Origin: Proteiniborus sp. MB09-C3
GTDB taxonomy: Bacteria; Bacillota; Clostridia; Tissierellales; Proteiniboraceae
Reading direction: 5' to 3'
DNA length: 64,000 bases
NCBI RefSeq assembly: GCF_030263895.1
Contig: NZ_CP127161.1
Coordinates: 3,817,361-3,881,360 of the forward strand
Positions 28,373-36,970 of the stretch are shown piece after piece; the stretch's first letter is position 1, and each line of letters begins with the position of its first letter. The notes under the pieces were generated by a model that was given only the letters and a program-made list of their open reading frames with translations, was not told where the DNA came from and ran no database searches. A program made the translations under genes and the position numbers.

Positions 28373-29689
28373 CTATTCATCCTGGAGCCTTTTATGAATT
28401 TTTTGCCAATGTCTTTTAGTCTGATCATTTATTCTATTCTCCAAATAATTACTCTCCTGAAAGACTTTTTCAGACTTTCTTGCATATGTTATGAAGTTTC
28501 CATATCCTTTGTTAGATTTCTTGTCACCTAAATGAGTATATAATCTATACAATGACTTTTTAACAGCATTTCCTTCTTTTTCATCCTTGTATTTCTTAAC
28601 AACTTTAACTTTTTTATAAGCTCTAGAATAATACTTGAATAGAGTCTTATCTCTTATCTTAACAACTTGTCCGTCAAAGCTAAATCCTAAATAGTTAATC
28701 ACATCTTTATTGGAATTTAAATTAACTAATTTTCTGTCTGAATTTTTATTATAAAAAAAGTGTTCAGTTTTATCCATATTTAAGTTTAGCCTAGGTATAG
28801 TTCCTTTTACTTTATCAATCATTTCTATATGATGAATATGTATATCTTTATTTATATCTATTTCTTTCATAGGAATGACTATAATTAAATCATCACAATA
28901 TCTTCTATATAAGCCTTTTCTACTTGTAACATAATCATTCATCTGTTTATCAAAGTCAATCATATAGACATTTGAATAAACAGAACTAATTGATGAACCT
29001 TGAGGTATTCCATAAGAGTTTTCATTTTTTTTCAAATATTCTTTTTTAAATTGTCTCAATTCTTGCGTATTAAAATATTTGAGGTCTCTTCTCATCTCCC
29101 TACTTTTTTTACCTTTTATTTTCTCTATATCTTCAAGCTCTATGTATGTATAATTAGTTATGTTTTTTAAAACTGAAAAATGATCATGTGGCAATCTATC
29201 TACCTTTAATATTTGTTTTAATTTCTCTTTTAGATATTCATGATCCAAATTATCAAAAAAACCTGTAAAATCACCAATAAATATAAAAGCGCTTTCATAT
29301 TTTACTATAAATTCCAATGCTTCTCTTGCAAAATGAATATTGCATTTACCAGGTAACGTATTTCTATATGCCGTAGCTACTTTGTTTATTCCTTTATCTA
29401 TTGCTATTCTATTATAGTAATCATTTGTAATCTGTCCATAATACTGATAAATAAATCTATCTATATGCGAAGAATAGAAAATATCTCTCTCTTTTATTTT
29501 TTCTTCTTTTGTTTTAGTATCTTTATTATAAACGTATTTATTAAATTTAATAATATAATGAATAAATGGATAAAACCCATGCGACTTTATCCATTCAGGA
29601 CTTTCAATTAACTTTTTATATTTTTGATGGTTTTTCTTTATATCTAAATGAGTATACCGTTTGCTTTTAAAAACAGTTTTTTTCTTCAT
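28373..29689 (-). CDS. Antiviral-type reverse transcriptase (DRT2-like)
   Basis: 438 residues, a single RT domain with no fused effector. Visible motifs: IGDFTGFFDNLDH (first catalytic Asp D140), GIPQGSSISS (227-236), YCDD (264-267, catalytic D266/D267) and INYLGF (331-336). A conserved segment NTLPGKCNIHFAREALEFI (110-128) recalls the UG/Abi group of defence RTs rather than group II introns or retrons; there is no maturase X domain or HNH. The YCDD box, single-domain length and long structured leader on the same strand fit DRT2-type systems. GGAGG lies 7 bases before the ATG. It is next to darTG in a defence island. Confidence 0.85.
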   Translation of the reverse strand: MKKKTVFKSKRYTHLDIKKNHQKYKKLIESPEWIKSHGFYPFIHYIIKFNKYVYNKDTKTKEEKIKERDIFYSSHIDRFIYQYYGQITNDYYNRIAIDKGINKVATAYRNTLPGKCNIHFAREALEFIVKYESAFIFIGDFTGFFDNLDHEYLKEKLKQILKVDRLPHDHFSVLKNITNYTYIELEDIEKIKGKKSREMRRDLKYFNTQELRQFKKEYLKKNENSYGIPQGSSISSVYSNVYMIDFDKQMNDYVTSRKGLYRRYCDDLIIVIPMKEIDINKDIHIHHIEMIDKVKGTIPRLNLNMDKTEHFFYNKNSDRKLVNLNSNKDVINYLGFSFDGQVVKIRDKTLFKYYSRAYKKVKVVKKYKDEKEGNAVKKSLYRLYTHLGDKKSNKGYGNFITYARKSEKVFQESNYLENRINDQTKRHWQKIHKRLQDE

Positions 29690-30000
29690 GTATTTCCTCC
29701 AAAAGAGCTTGTTAGCTATACGACCGGTAGATATCTAAAGCTAACAAGCATTTTAGTTACTGAACAATATTAAGTATTGATCTAAATCATACTAAATATT
29801 GTCCTCTACCATCCTCCAAAATACGATTTGGTATATGATTACATTATCAATAGTTATAATGAAATTGAACCATTAATAGGAGGTCATGGAATGTACAATA
29901 TAACTCTTATACAATTCACATTATTATTCATAGTCAGATTCTTACTTGACTACGGATACAATTATCCCTTATGACAATAGTAAATATGATTTCATAAGGC
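29690..30000 (-). ncRNA. Structured non-coding RNA upstream of the reverse transcriptase (candidate template RNA)
   Basis: About 310 nt between a strong promoter and the RT start with no sense-strand frame worth calling. Three perfect or near-perfect stem-loops occur in order on the minus strand. The first is CCTTATGA/TCATAAGG (29992-29999 with 29967-29974), right at the predicted 5' end. The second is a 13-bp stem with one mismatch built from ACAATATT and AGTAT (29764-29802). The third is the 11-bp stem GCTTGTTAGCT/AGCTAACAAGC (29707-29749), followed by TCTTTT and the RT ribosome site. The 164 nt between the first two stems is the candidate template. Position and size resemble the ncRNA of DRT2 systems. 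Confidence 0.65.
29786..29971 (+). other. Stop-free frame opposite the RT ncRNA (candidate never-ending ORF unit)
   Basis: On the strand that a cDNA of the ncRNA would have, one frame has no stop for 62 codons (TAA at 29783, TGA at 29972). All three sense frames are riddled with stops. Inside it AGGAGG (29878-29883) is followed after 7 bases by an in-frame ATG (29891). The frame reads LYHPPKYDLVYDYIINSYNE up to the ribosome-site region, then MYNITLIQFTLLFIVRFLLD and YGYNY, a plausible helical peptide. It is not expected to work as a normal gene; its meaning depends on tandem copying by the RT. Confidence 0.5.
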
Positions 30001-30006
30001 ATCTTC

Positions 30007-30035
30007 ATTATATACTAAATAATCTATTTCTTCAA
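30007..30035 (-). promoter_or_regulatory. Promoter of the RT ncRNA
   Basis: TTGAAG (30030-30035) and TATAAT (30007-30012) with exactly 17 bases between, minus strand. The predicted start near 30000 puts the first stem-loop at the 5' end of the transcript. It is far too distant (over 300 nt) from the RT start to be a simple mRNA promoter. Confidence 0.8.
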
Positions 30036-30114
30036 TGTTTTAGCAATTTTATTTCCAATTATACAAACTATTTAGGGATTAACATAAATAACAAAGTGTT
30101 AAGATCATTTTAAT

Positions 30115-30570
30115 TCATTTTTTACTAGATACTGAATAAACTATAATTCCAAAAATAGCTCCAACAGTATCAATAAGTACATCTTTAAACTGCCCACTTC
30201 TGCCAGAAATAAATAACTGGTGAATTTCATCACTTATAGCATAAAAAACGCATATTGTTAAAGCTAAGACTATTTTTCTATATCCATGCACATTTCCATA
30301 TCTCTGAGTATTTATCACTAAAATCCCCAGTATCAAATAAGCAAAAAAATGTGCATTCTTTCTTGTGATATGATTAAAGTTCCCTAAATCAAGCTCTAAA
30401 TCTGGGGCGACCCTTTCCACCGTTCTTATGATCTTCTCTGTTATCCCTGTACTTAAATCATTAGACTTCGTTGCTGACTGATGTGATAAATAAAAAATTA
30501 AAGCCATCCAAATAATAACTGCTATCCAAGAAAGTTTTTTTCTTAAGTTTATTCCATTACATTCTGTCAT
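30115..30570 (-). CDS. VanZ-like family membrane protein
   Basis: 151 residues with four membrane segments (about 12-28, 70-88, 98-113, 130-146). It has the VanZ family features: FYLSHQ near 22-27, RKNAHFFAYLILG near 69-81, and SDEIHQLFISGRSGQFKDVLIDTVG split over 110-137. The family is named after a teicoplanin-resistance gene but is widespread in Firmicutes with unknown function. Nothing around it suggests glycopeptide resistance. It is 9 bases downstream of the 30580-31068 gene. Confidence 0.88.
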   Translation of the reverse strand: MTECNGINLRKKLSWIAVIIWMALIFYLSHQSATKSNDLSTGITEKIIRTVERVAPDLELDLGNFNHITRKNAHFFAYLILGILVINTQRYGNVHGYRKIVLALTICVFYAISDEIHQLFISGRSGQFKDVLIDTVGAIFGIIVYSVSSKK

Positions 30571-30579
30571 AATCCGTCT

Positions 30580-31068
30580 CTACCCAACAATCACCTTAAA
30601 CACTTCGTAGCTGACTCCCATGATAATAATTCCAGCAATTAAGTTCCCTACAAATATAGCAGGAAATGCCCATTTGAATCTCATATCAAGAAGTGCTGCA
30701 GCTAGACTACCACTCCATACTCCAGTCCCTGGAAGAGGAATAGCCACAAATACAAGTAAACCCCATGCACCATACTTCTGGATTTTTCCGCTTTTATTGA
30801 AGGATTTAACTGTAATTTTATGTACTAGTTTTTTAAATGCTCTAGTCTTTTTCAAATGATTAAATATAGGGCGAATGGTGAACAAAATAAAAGGTACAGG
30901 TATCATACTTCCTATAAAACTTAATATAGTGGAATGAAGAGGAGACAACCCTAATGAAATACCCACTGGAATAGCTCCTCTAAGTTCTATAATAGGTAGT
31001 GCTGCTGTTAGCATTACTGTGAATTCTACTGATAAGAAACTAAATATCTCATTTAAAAATGATCCCAT
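30580..31068 (-). CDS. Small multidrug export family (COG2426-like) membrane protein
   Basis: 162 residues with four or five membrane segments and the family motif AALPIIELRGAIPVG near 23-36. A second conserved region, FVAIPLPGTGVWSGSLAA, lies near 108-125. This matches the putative small multi-drug export family (Sm_multidrug_ex), whose real substrate is not known. It is co-transcribed with the VanZ-like gene. Confidence 0.85.
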   Translation of the reverse strand: MGSFLNEIFSFLSVEFTVMLTAALPIIELRGAIPVGISLGLSPLHSTILSFIGSMIPVPFILFTIRPIFNHLKKTRAFKKLVHKITVKSFNKSGKIQKYGAWGLLVFVAIPLPGTGVWSGSLAAALLDMRFKWAFPAIFVGNLIAGIIIMGVSYEVFKVIVG

Positions 31069-31122
31069 ATACCATTCTCCTTACATGACTTAAACAAGTC
31101 CCTTAAAATCGTCTTTGAAAAT

Positions 31123-31165
31123 AGACCCCAGCTATTTAGGAATAATCCCTTATATGCTGAGGTCT
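31123..31165 (-). terminator. Terminator of the O-antigen-ligase-like gene
   Basis: AGACC-N-CAGC and GCTG-N-GGTCT pair with a single mismatch around a 23-base loop, followed on the minus strand by ATTTTC. It lies just after the stop at 31179. Confidence 0.5.
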
Positions 31166-31178
31166 TTATAATTAAAAA

Positions 31179-34160
31179 CTATTTTTTAAACATAATCACT
31201 TCTTCTAAGTCAATATAGCCGTCATCATTTCCGTTATGCTGAAATCCTAAATATTGAGTACCTGGCTCAATGTCTGAATCTGTCTTAAAGTCTAATTCGT
31301 ACACAGTCCAATTTTCACCAAGTGCTAAATATCCTAAATCTCCTTGTGTCTTCTTTTCAGCATTATTATCATATACAAAAAATCTAAATGTATCTTCTTT
31401 TACATTACCTCTAGCTTTAAATAAGACCCTATATTCTGTATCAGGTTCTAATTTTAGATCATATGGAAATACTAAACCATACTTACTTCCATCATTAGTT
31501 ACTCTAATGAAGCTACCATCTTGCTCCTCTTTCAGCTTATATTTGATGTTTCCACCTCTAGAATTATATGTAACTAACTTATCAATCTTTCCATCATCAT
31601 TTATGTCTAAGTTAAAGTAGTAGGCAAAGTCAAGTGCATAGTTTTCGTCTATAATATATTCTTGGTTATTTAGATTCTCATAATTAAATTGTAAAAATCC
31701 TATTTTATATAATAGGTCTTCGTTATATGTAAGAGGTCTCAACGCTATAGAATTGATATTTTTTATCTGTTGTTTTACTCCATAGCCCTTTCCTAAAACA
31801 TCTTTAGCTACATCTATATTACCTTGATCTACATAATGATAAAACGCAGTTAAATATGCATCACATTTTTGAGTATAGTTTTCTACTCTCATTGGTTGAA
31901 GATCTATTGACTTTTCTACTAGTTCTAAAGCTTTATCAACCTGTCCTATGCTCATAAAGAATGAACTTCCTACTGCATTCAATCTTGAATTATAACTTGC
32001 TAAACTTAGTCCCTTATCTACCGAATCTATTGCTTTATCTAGATAATCACGACTACCTGTTCCCTGATACATTGCCCTATAAAATGCACCTAAGTCCATC
32101 TTGTATTCAGCCATAAATGGATCAAGCTTTGATGCTTTTTCAAAATATTTAAGAGCTTCATTGATATTTTGTCTTTCATTTGCAGCCAATCCTTTTTCTT
32201 TGTAAGAATCACTTAATGCAAGTGATGATGAACCTATTATCACCAATATTAAAAAAGCAGAAAATATAATATCCATATAACCATACTTGGATTTAAGATT
32301 TTTGTCTTTTGGTCTATTAGGTATTACCTCTTTTCCTGGTATAATCAAAGCACTACCAGATAATATGCCAATAAATGCCCACAGTATATTTGTTAAAGAA
32401 ACTAATGATAAATCAAAATCCATAAATGCATGTATAAGTATGCCAACTACTGCTGTAAAGATTGCAGAGACAACTATCTTATTATTTTCTAATTCTGCAA
32501 TTCTATATAATTTAAAAAGTTTATATACTAAAATCAAAATTAAAACTATAAATAGCGCTAGTCCAACTATACCAACTTCTATCCACATCTGTAAAAAGTA
32601 ATTGTGGGCTTGGGTAGTCCAATATGAGTATGATTGGTACATTTGATATAGTGTTAGCCAACCACCGCCACCAGTTCCTAATATAGGATAATCTTGTATT
32701 ACCTTGAATGCATCTTTATAAAAAGCTATTCTGGCTTGAGAGCTATTTTCTCTTAAACTAATATTTTGAAATCTATTATAGATGTTTTCTGGTATATATT
32801 TGTACCTTAGAGGTACTTCTTTAATTAGTATACCATTTTTATCAAAAAGTGAAGCCTCAATATAAGTAATACCTGTACCTACATAGTAGTTATCAAAATT
32901 AATCCTAAGACTTTCTGTATTGTCTAATGTAATCAGTGGGATATTTAACTCTCCTTGGGGCTCCTTTATTTCAATCAAACTTACATTATCTACCTTTTCC
33001 TTATCATCGTCCAAGCCCACAAAATTTATTCTTACTCTACCAATATGCGACTTGTCTTTTGTATTAGTCCCTGTATATTTTATCTTTAGTTCATACTCTT
33101 GATTTGGAAGTATACCGCCTATACTTCTTGTAATAATAGTCCAATTATCCTTATCTGTATTGTTACTTAATGTAAGCTCTGTAGTAGTATTAAGTGCAAT
33201 AACAGCTCCTATTCCCAGAAATATTAATATAGACATAACAAAAGTAAAAAGTAGCTTCATAGACACCTGCTGAAGCTTATGAGATATTAGTGACACTACA
33301 TAGGTAAGTAATGCTGAAACTATTATTAGGCCAATAACTATCATCCAAAGCCCTGTACTTTTTCCATTCGCTAGCAACGCTGTAAACAAAAAAGCTAAAG
33401 GAACTGCTACTACTACATTAGTAGCTGTATATACAATAAGTTCTAGCTTTCTTTTGTTTGGAATAATGAAGAATAAGAGTATAAATAATATAGGTAAAAT
33501 CAGCCACATTCCTCTTGAATATGTAAGTATAAAAGTAAATAGCATTAAAGAAGAACTTATCCCATATAATGCCTTGGTTTTTTTATTATCTTCTATAATA
33601 ATTAAACCTATTATCAATACAAATACTGCTGCTAAATATGAAGCTAAAGTATTTGGGTATTGAAAGGTAGAACTTATCCTACCACTTATAACAGCACCAT
33701 TGTACTCCCATGTTCCAATAGCAGAACCTATACCTACTAAAGTTATGCCTACAGCACTTAGGATTATAGTATTAAGTAAATATCTTTGATGCTTTTCATC
33801 GGATATTAAATCTCTAGCTAATATATATATAGCAAAATAATTTCCATACTTTAAAGCCTCTATAATAGCAAATCTTGTATTTACACCATATATTATAGAA
33901 ACAAAGTACATTAGAGTTAAACATAAAACTAATATGTCTATACTAGATTTTATGAGCTTATAGTTTTTATCTTTATATTTATATGCTATCCATATCAAAG
34001 CTAATAAAAAAGAAAATATTTGTGCAGGTAGTAGTTCTGTTTCAAAAAACAGACCTCTAAAATATGGACCTAAAAAAAGTAATAAACATAGTCCCCAAAA
34101 TACTAAATATTCAGTTGTAGAATTTGACTTTCTATTTATAGAAGCAGATTTTGCTACCAT
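31179..34160 (-). CDS. O-antigen ligase/polymerase family protein with TPR and C-terminal binding domain
   Basis: 993 residues. An N-terminal membrane region of about ten segments (18-330) and an extracellular loop domain (330-470) are followed by the ligase signature around 480-560 (GTGGGGWLTLYQMY, TQAHNYFLQMWIEVG), two or three more membrane segments (to about 650), a TPR-like helical region (655-800) and a C-terminal beta-rich domain (830-993), perhaps carbohydrate binding. Proteins of this kind join or polymerise surface glycans outside the membrane. It follows the chain-length regulator gene by 48 bases. Start: ATG after GGAGG. Confidence 0.85.
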   Translation of the reverse strand: MVAKSASINRKSNSTTEYLVFWGLCLLLFLGPYFRGLFFETELLPAQIFSFLLALIWIAYKYKDKNYKLIKSSIDILVLCLTLMYFVSIIYGVNTRFAIIEALKYGNYFAIYILARDLISDEKHQRYLLNTIILSAVGITLVGIGSAIGTWEYNGAVISGRISSTFQYPNTLASYLAAVFVLIIGLIIIEDNKKTKALYGISSSLMLFTFILTYSRGMWLILPILFILLFFIIPNKRKLELIVYTATNVVVAVPLAFLFTALLANGKSTGLWMIVIGLIIVSALLTYVVSLISHKLQQVSMKLLFTFVMSILIFLGIGAVIALNTTTELTLSNNTDKDNWTIITRSIGGILPNQEYELKIKYTGTNTKDKSHIGRVRINFVGLDDDKEKVDNVSLIEIKEPQGELNIPLITLDNTESLRINFDNYYVGTGITYIEASLFDKNGILIKEVPLRYKYIPENIYNRFQNISLRENSSQARIAFYKDAFKVIQDYPILGTGGGGWLTLYQMYQSYSYWTTQAHNYFLQMWIEVGIVGLALFIVLILILVYKLFKLYRIAELENNKIVVSAIFTAVVGILIHAFMDFDLSLVSLTNILWAFIGILSGSALIIPGKEVIPNRPKDKNLKSKYGYMDIIFSAFLILVIIGSSSLALSDSYKEKGLAANERQNINEALKYFEKASKLDPFMAEYKMDLGAFYRAMYQGTGSRDYLDKAIDSVDKGLSLASYNSRLNAVGSSFFMSIGQVDKALELVEKSIDLQPMRVENYTQKCDAYLTAFYHYVDQGNIDVAKDVLGKGYGVKQQIKNINSIALRPLTYNEDLLYKIGFLQFNYENLNNQEYIIDENYALDFAYYFNLDINDDGKIDKLVTYNSRGGNIKYKLKEEQDGSFIRVTNDGSKYGLVFPYDLKLEPDTEYRVLFKARGNVKEDTFRFFVYDNNAEKKTQGDLGYLALGENWTVYELDFKTDSDIEPGTQYLGFQHNGNDDGYIDLEEVIMFKK

Positions 34161-34208
34161 AGAGTTACCTCCATATATTACTAAAATTTCGTATTAATTT
34201 GTCTAAAA

Positions 34209-35519
34209 CTATAATTGAACAGCTGATTTTTGCCAGTATTCTTTGAAAAATGCAACAAATATTCCTACCATCACACCTAATATTCCCGCAATAGCTACAT
34301 TAAGCATTTTCCTAGGAGCCACTGGTCTTATAGGTACAAGTGCATGTGAAACTATGTTTATGGTGGATTCTCCCATTTCAGTTGCTTCTACAACCCTAGT
34401 TTCTTCATATTTTTTTAGAAAAGCATCATAGGTTGCTTGTGCTATATCTACATTTCTTTGCACAAGATTAAGCTGATGTTTCTTTTCTGCTAAGTCTGAT
34501 TGAATCGCTTCTATTTCTTTCTGTGTTTCATCTATTTTTGCCTTCATCATTTCTAATTCTTCAGAAACTTCTGATACCATCATTTTATATTCCGCTACTT
34601 TTGTTGATAGTTCAAAGTAATTTATATTTATTTCTTCGTTTTTCATTGTAATACTAGCTGTTTCAATAGCTGATTTATTTTTCTCTTCTGATATTATACT
34701 ACTTAGTAGCTGATCCTCCGATACAGATTTGTTTGTTACAAGTATCTTAGGAGTGTCTTTAAGTTCTTCTTCTGCTGCTGTTAGTCCTGCTTTTAATTTG
34801 CTTAATTCAACTTCCTTTTCTACTACTCCAACCTTGTATTCACTTAATAATATAAGCTTGGCTTCTTGCTCACTTACCAATTCATCTACTCCTCTTGGCT
34901 GCGCCATTAGTTTCTTAAGCTCTAGGGAAGCCTCGTCTAGCTTTTGCTTCTCCGATTCAATTTGTGTTTTAAGAAATTTAGATGATTTAGATGCCTGTTC
35001 TCTAGATATATCTGTAACAAATTCTGTGAACCTTTTTGCTACTGCATTAGCTATATCAGCAGCTAACTTTGGATCATTATGTGTTACCTTTATCTCAATA
35101 AGATTAGTATCTTTTATGGCTTCAAGACTTATCATATCTCTTAGCCCTACTCTTGTTATCTCTTTTTCAGTAAGACTTAATTCCTCTATTACTTGCTGTA
35201 GCACCTTAGGACTTTTTATTTGCTCTTTATATGTTTGTATAGTCAACACGGGGTATGTAGATATAGTACTTAGGATAGCTTCCACACTTTCTCCATTTTT
35301 GCTTATATTAGCTAGCTTGTCCGTTGCAAGAGATGCCATAAGTACTGATTTTGCTTCGTATGTAGGTTTTATTATAAGGAAGCTAAACACTCCAGACATT
35401 AGTACACATATAGCAGTTATGATAGCTATTAGCTTCCAACCTTTTAATAGGATTTCTATGAGCTCTCTTAGTGATATTTCTTCGTAATCATATTGTTGTA
35501 TTAGTTCTTGTTGCTGCAT
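34209..35519 (-). CDS. Wzz-type polysaccharide chain-length determinant protein
   Basis: 436 residues: a cytoplasmic N-terminus, a first membrane segment (about 32-52), a large extracytoplasmic region with coiled coils (165-370) and a second membrane segment near 405-424 preceded by the proline-rich PIRPVAPRKM. This is the Wzz/PCP family that sets glycan chain length. The tyrosine kinase domain found in some Gram-positive relatives is absent. It starts the last operon of the polysaccharide locus. Confidence 0.9.
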   Translation of the reverse strand: MQQQELIQQYDYEEISLRELIEILLKGWKLIAIITAICVLMSGVFSFLIIKPTYEAKSVLMASLATDKLANISKNGESVEAILSTISTYPVLTIQTYKEQIKSPKVLQQVIEELSLTEKEITRVGLRDMISLEAIKDTNLIEIKVTHNDPKLAADIANAVAKRFTEFVTDISREQASKSSKFLKTQIESEKQKLDEASLELKKLMAQPRGVDELVSEQEAKLILLSEYKVGVVEKEVELSKLKAGLTAAEEELKDTPKILVTNKSVSEDQLLSSIISEEKNKSAIETASITMKNEEININYFELSTKVAEYKMMVSEVSEELEMMKAKIDETQKEIEAIQSDLAEKKHQLNLVQRNVDIAQATYDAFLKKYEETRVVEATEMGESTINIVSHALVPIRPVAPRKMLNVAIAGILGVMVGIFVAFFKEYWQKSAVQL

Positions 35520-35553
35520 ATGCTAACCTCACTTTCTATATTTCATATCATTC

Positions 35554-35584
35554 ATTATAGCATATGTTTAATTTATTTTGTAAA
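35554..35584 (-). promoter_or_regulatory. Promoter of the wzz-like operon
   Basis: TGCTATAAT (35554-35562) is an extended -10 element. TTTACA (35579-35584) or TTACAA lies 18-19 bases upstream. The Wzz start is 35 bases downstream. Confidence 0.6.
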
Positions 35585-36970
35585 TTATTAATTCATTTTT
35601 ACTTTTTCTTCAAAACTCTAAAGTCAAAAATATAGCTATAAGTATTATTTTAGACGTAAACTATGCTACATAGATTCCAGTAAAAATATCTAATAACCGC
35701 AGAATAATGAGTACAGCACCCACTCTCTTCATCTAATATATTCGCACATAATATCCATTTTAATTCTAAGTTCAAGTATCTCCTATCTATCATAATTATC
35801 TATATCATTGGCAAGCACATTTACTCCCTCTCTTAATTGATCTATAATCTTTTTAATTTTGCTCATATGTAAACCATCAACTTTCTTATAAAATTTACTT
35901 ATAAAACAGACTAAGCGATTGAGCTTGTTCCATAATCAAGTTTATAAATGAACCATTTAAGAAACTTCTTATAACCAACTAATATGATATAGCCAATTAA
36001 ATGATAGAAACTTAGCAGACGACAGTGCTCATGGAGCGGCGACACGATACTATGCCAAAACAACTCAAACAGACCTCTTGACCCGTATTGATAGAAGAAT
36101 TGAGCTTGAAAAACTATAATTTCCAAAATAGTGATAAAATCAGAATCAATTAGAGCAGTTCTTTAATTAATTCTAACTTTTTCAATGAAGGATTGCACTT
36201 TTCTAATTTTTTCAATCCTATACCTCTAAATTTGCTATTTTATTCTTATTTGATAACAAAAAAATTTCAACCATTAAACCTATACTTGGTACTAAAAAAT
36301 CACTTCATAATGACTCTTTTCTTTATGCTTCAAAAACTCCTATAGCTTCAAAATGTAAAAAGGACTTCTTCTGAAGCAAACTCAGTTGTTCCTCAAATTC
36401 ATCGCTATTTATAATTAATTTAGAAATGAAGCAATCACCATGGATATAGTTTAATTCCTTATTATCGATATTATAAAGTATTTCCATCATCTCTTCATTT
36501 CACATATATAAATCTTTAAACATTATCCTCATAAATTGAGTCCTATATACGAATAAGTGAAGTAATATAATCAGCTATTTTATCTATTGAATTGCTCTTT
36601 TTATTATTCCGTGTATACCTGTTATAATTATTCTATGAATTCTCCCAATTTACTTCACTTATACATCATTACATAGCAACTTGCCCTTAGTAAGAGATAA
36701 TCTCAGAATATTATAAGTTGTTAATTTAAGTTATCAACACTCCTTTATTTTTAAAGAAAATTACTCTCTACAGAACTCACTTTAACATTTTTTTACTGCT
36801 CAGTTTCCTATGTTATTCTGCTGCTTACTTTGTTAAATAAACTAAACTATTAAAGAGATTGTATTGATATTTATGTATTACTCCATAACTTGCGATATAT
36901 GTACCTATCCTACTCAGCACTCAACCTCACACATTCCACTATACCCTATCATTCTTGGTAAATAAGCGAA
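35585..36970. other. Long non-coding gap inside the polysaccharide locus
   Basis: Nearly 1.4 kb without a convincing gene, very AT-rich, in an otherwise tightly packed locus. A 71-codon frame on the minus strand (35911-36126) covers a patch of higher GC near 36010-36080 but has no ribosome site and matches nothing I recognise. I see no insertion-sequence ends or tRNA. Decayed genes or a lost insertion are the likeliest content. Confidence 0.5.

Noticed and set aside
29285..29299. A second cre-like sequence (AAAGCGCTTTCA)
   Set aside because: It lies inside the RT coding region, spelling conserved residues ESAF, with no promoter nearby; it is coding sequence, not a control site.
28373..29689. 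Group II intron or retron interpretation of the reverse transcriptase
   Set aside because: No maturase X or HNH domain, no intron boundaries or domain V, and no msr/msd-like layout with a retron effector; the active site is YCDD, not YADD.
30115..30570. VanZ-like gene as glycopeptide resistance
   Set aside because: No vanHAX, vanRS or related genes are present; VanZ-like proteins are common in Firmicutes without resistance.
35911..36126. 71-codon minus-strand frame as a gene
   Set aside because: No ribosome site and no recognisable domain; isolated in a non-coding gap.
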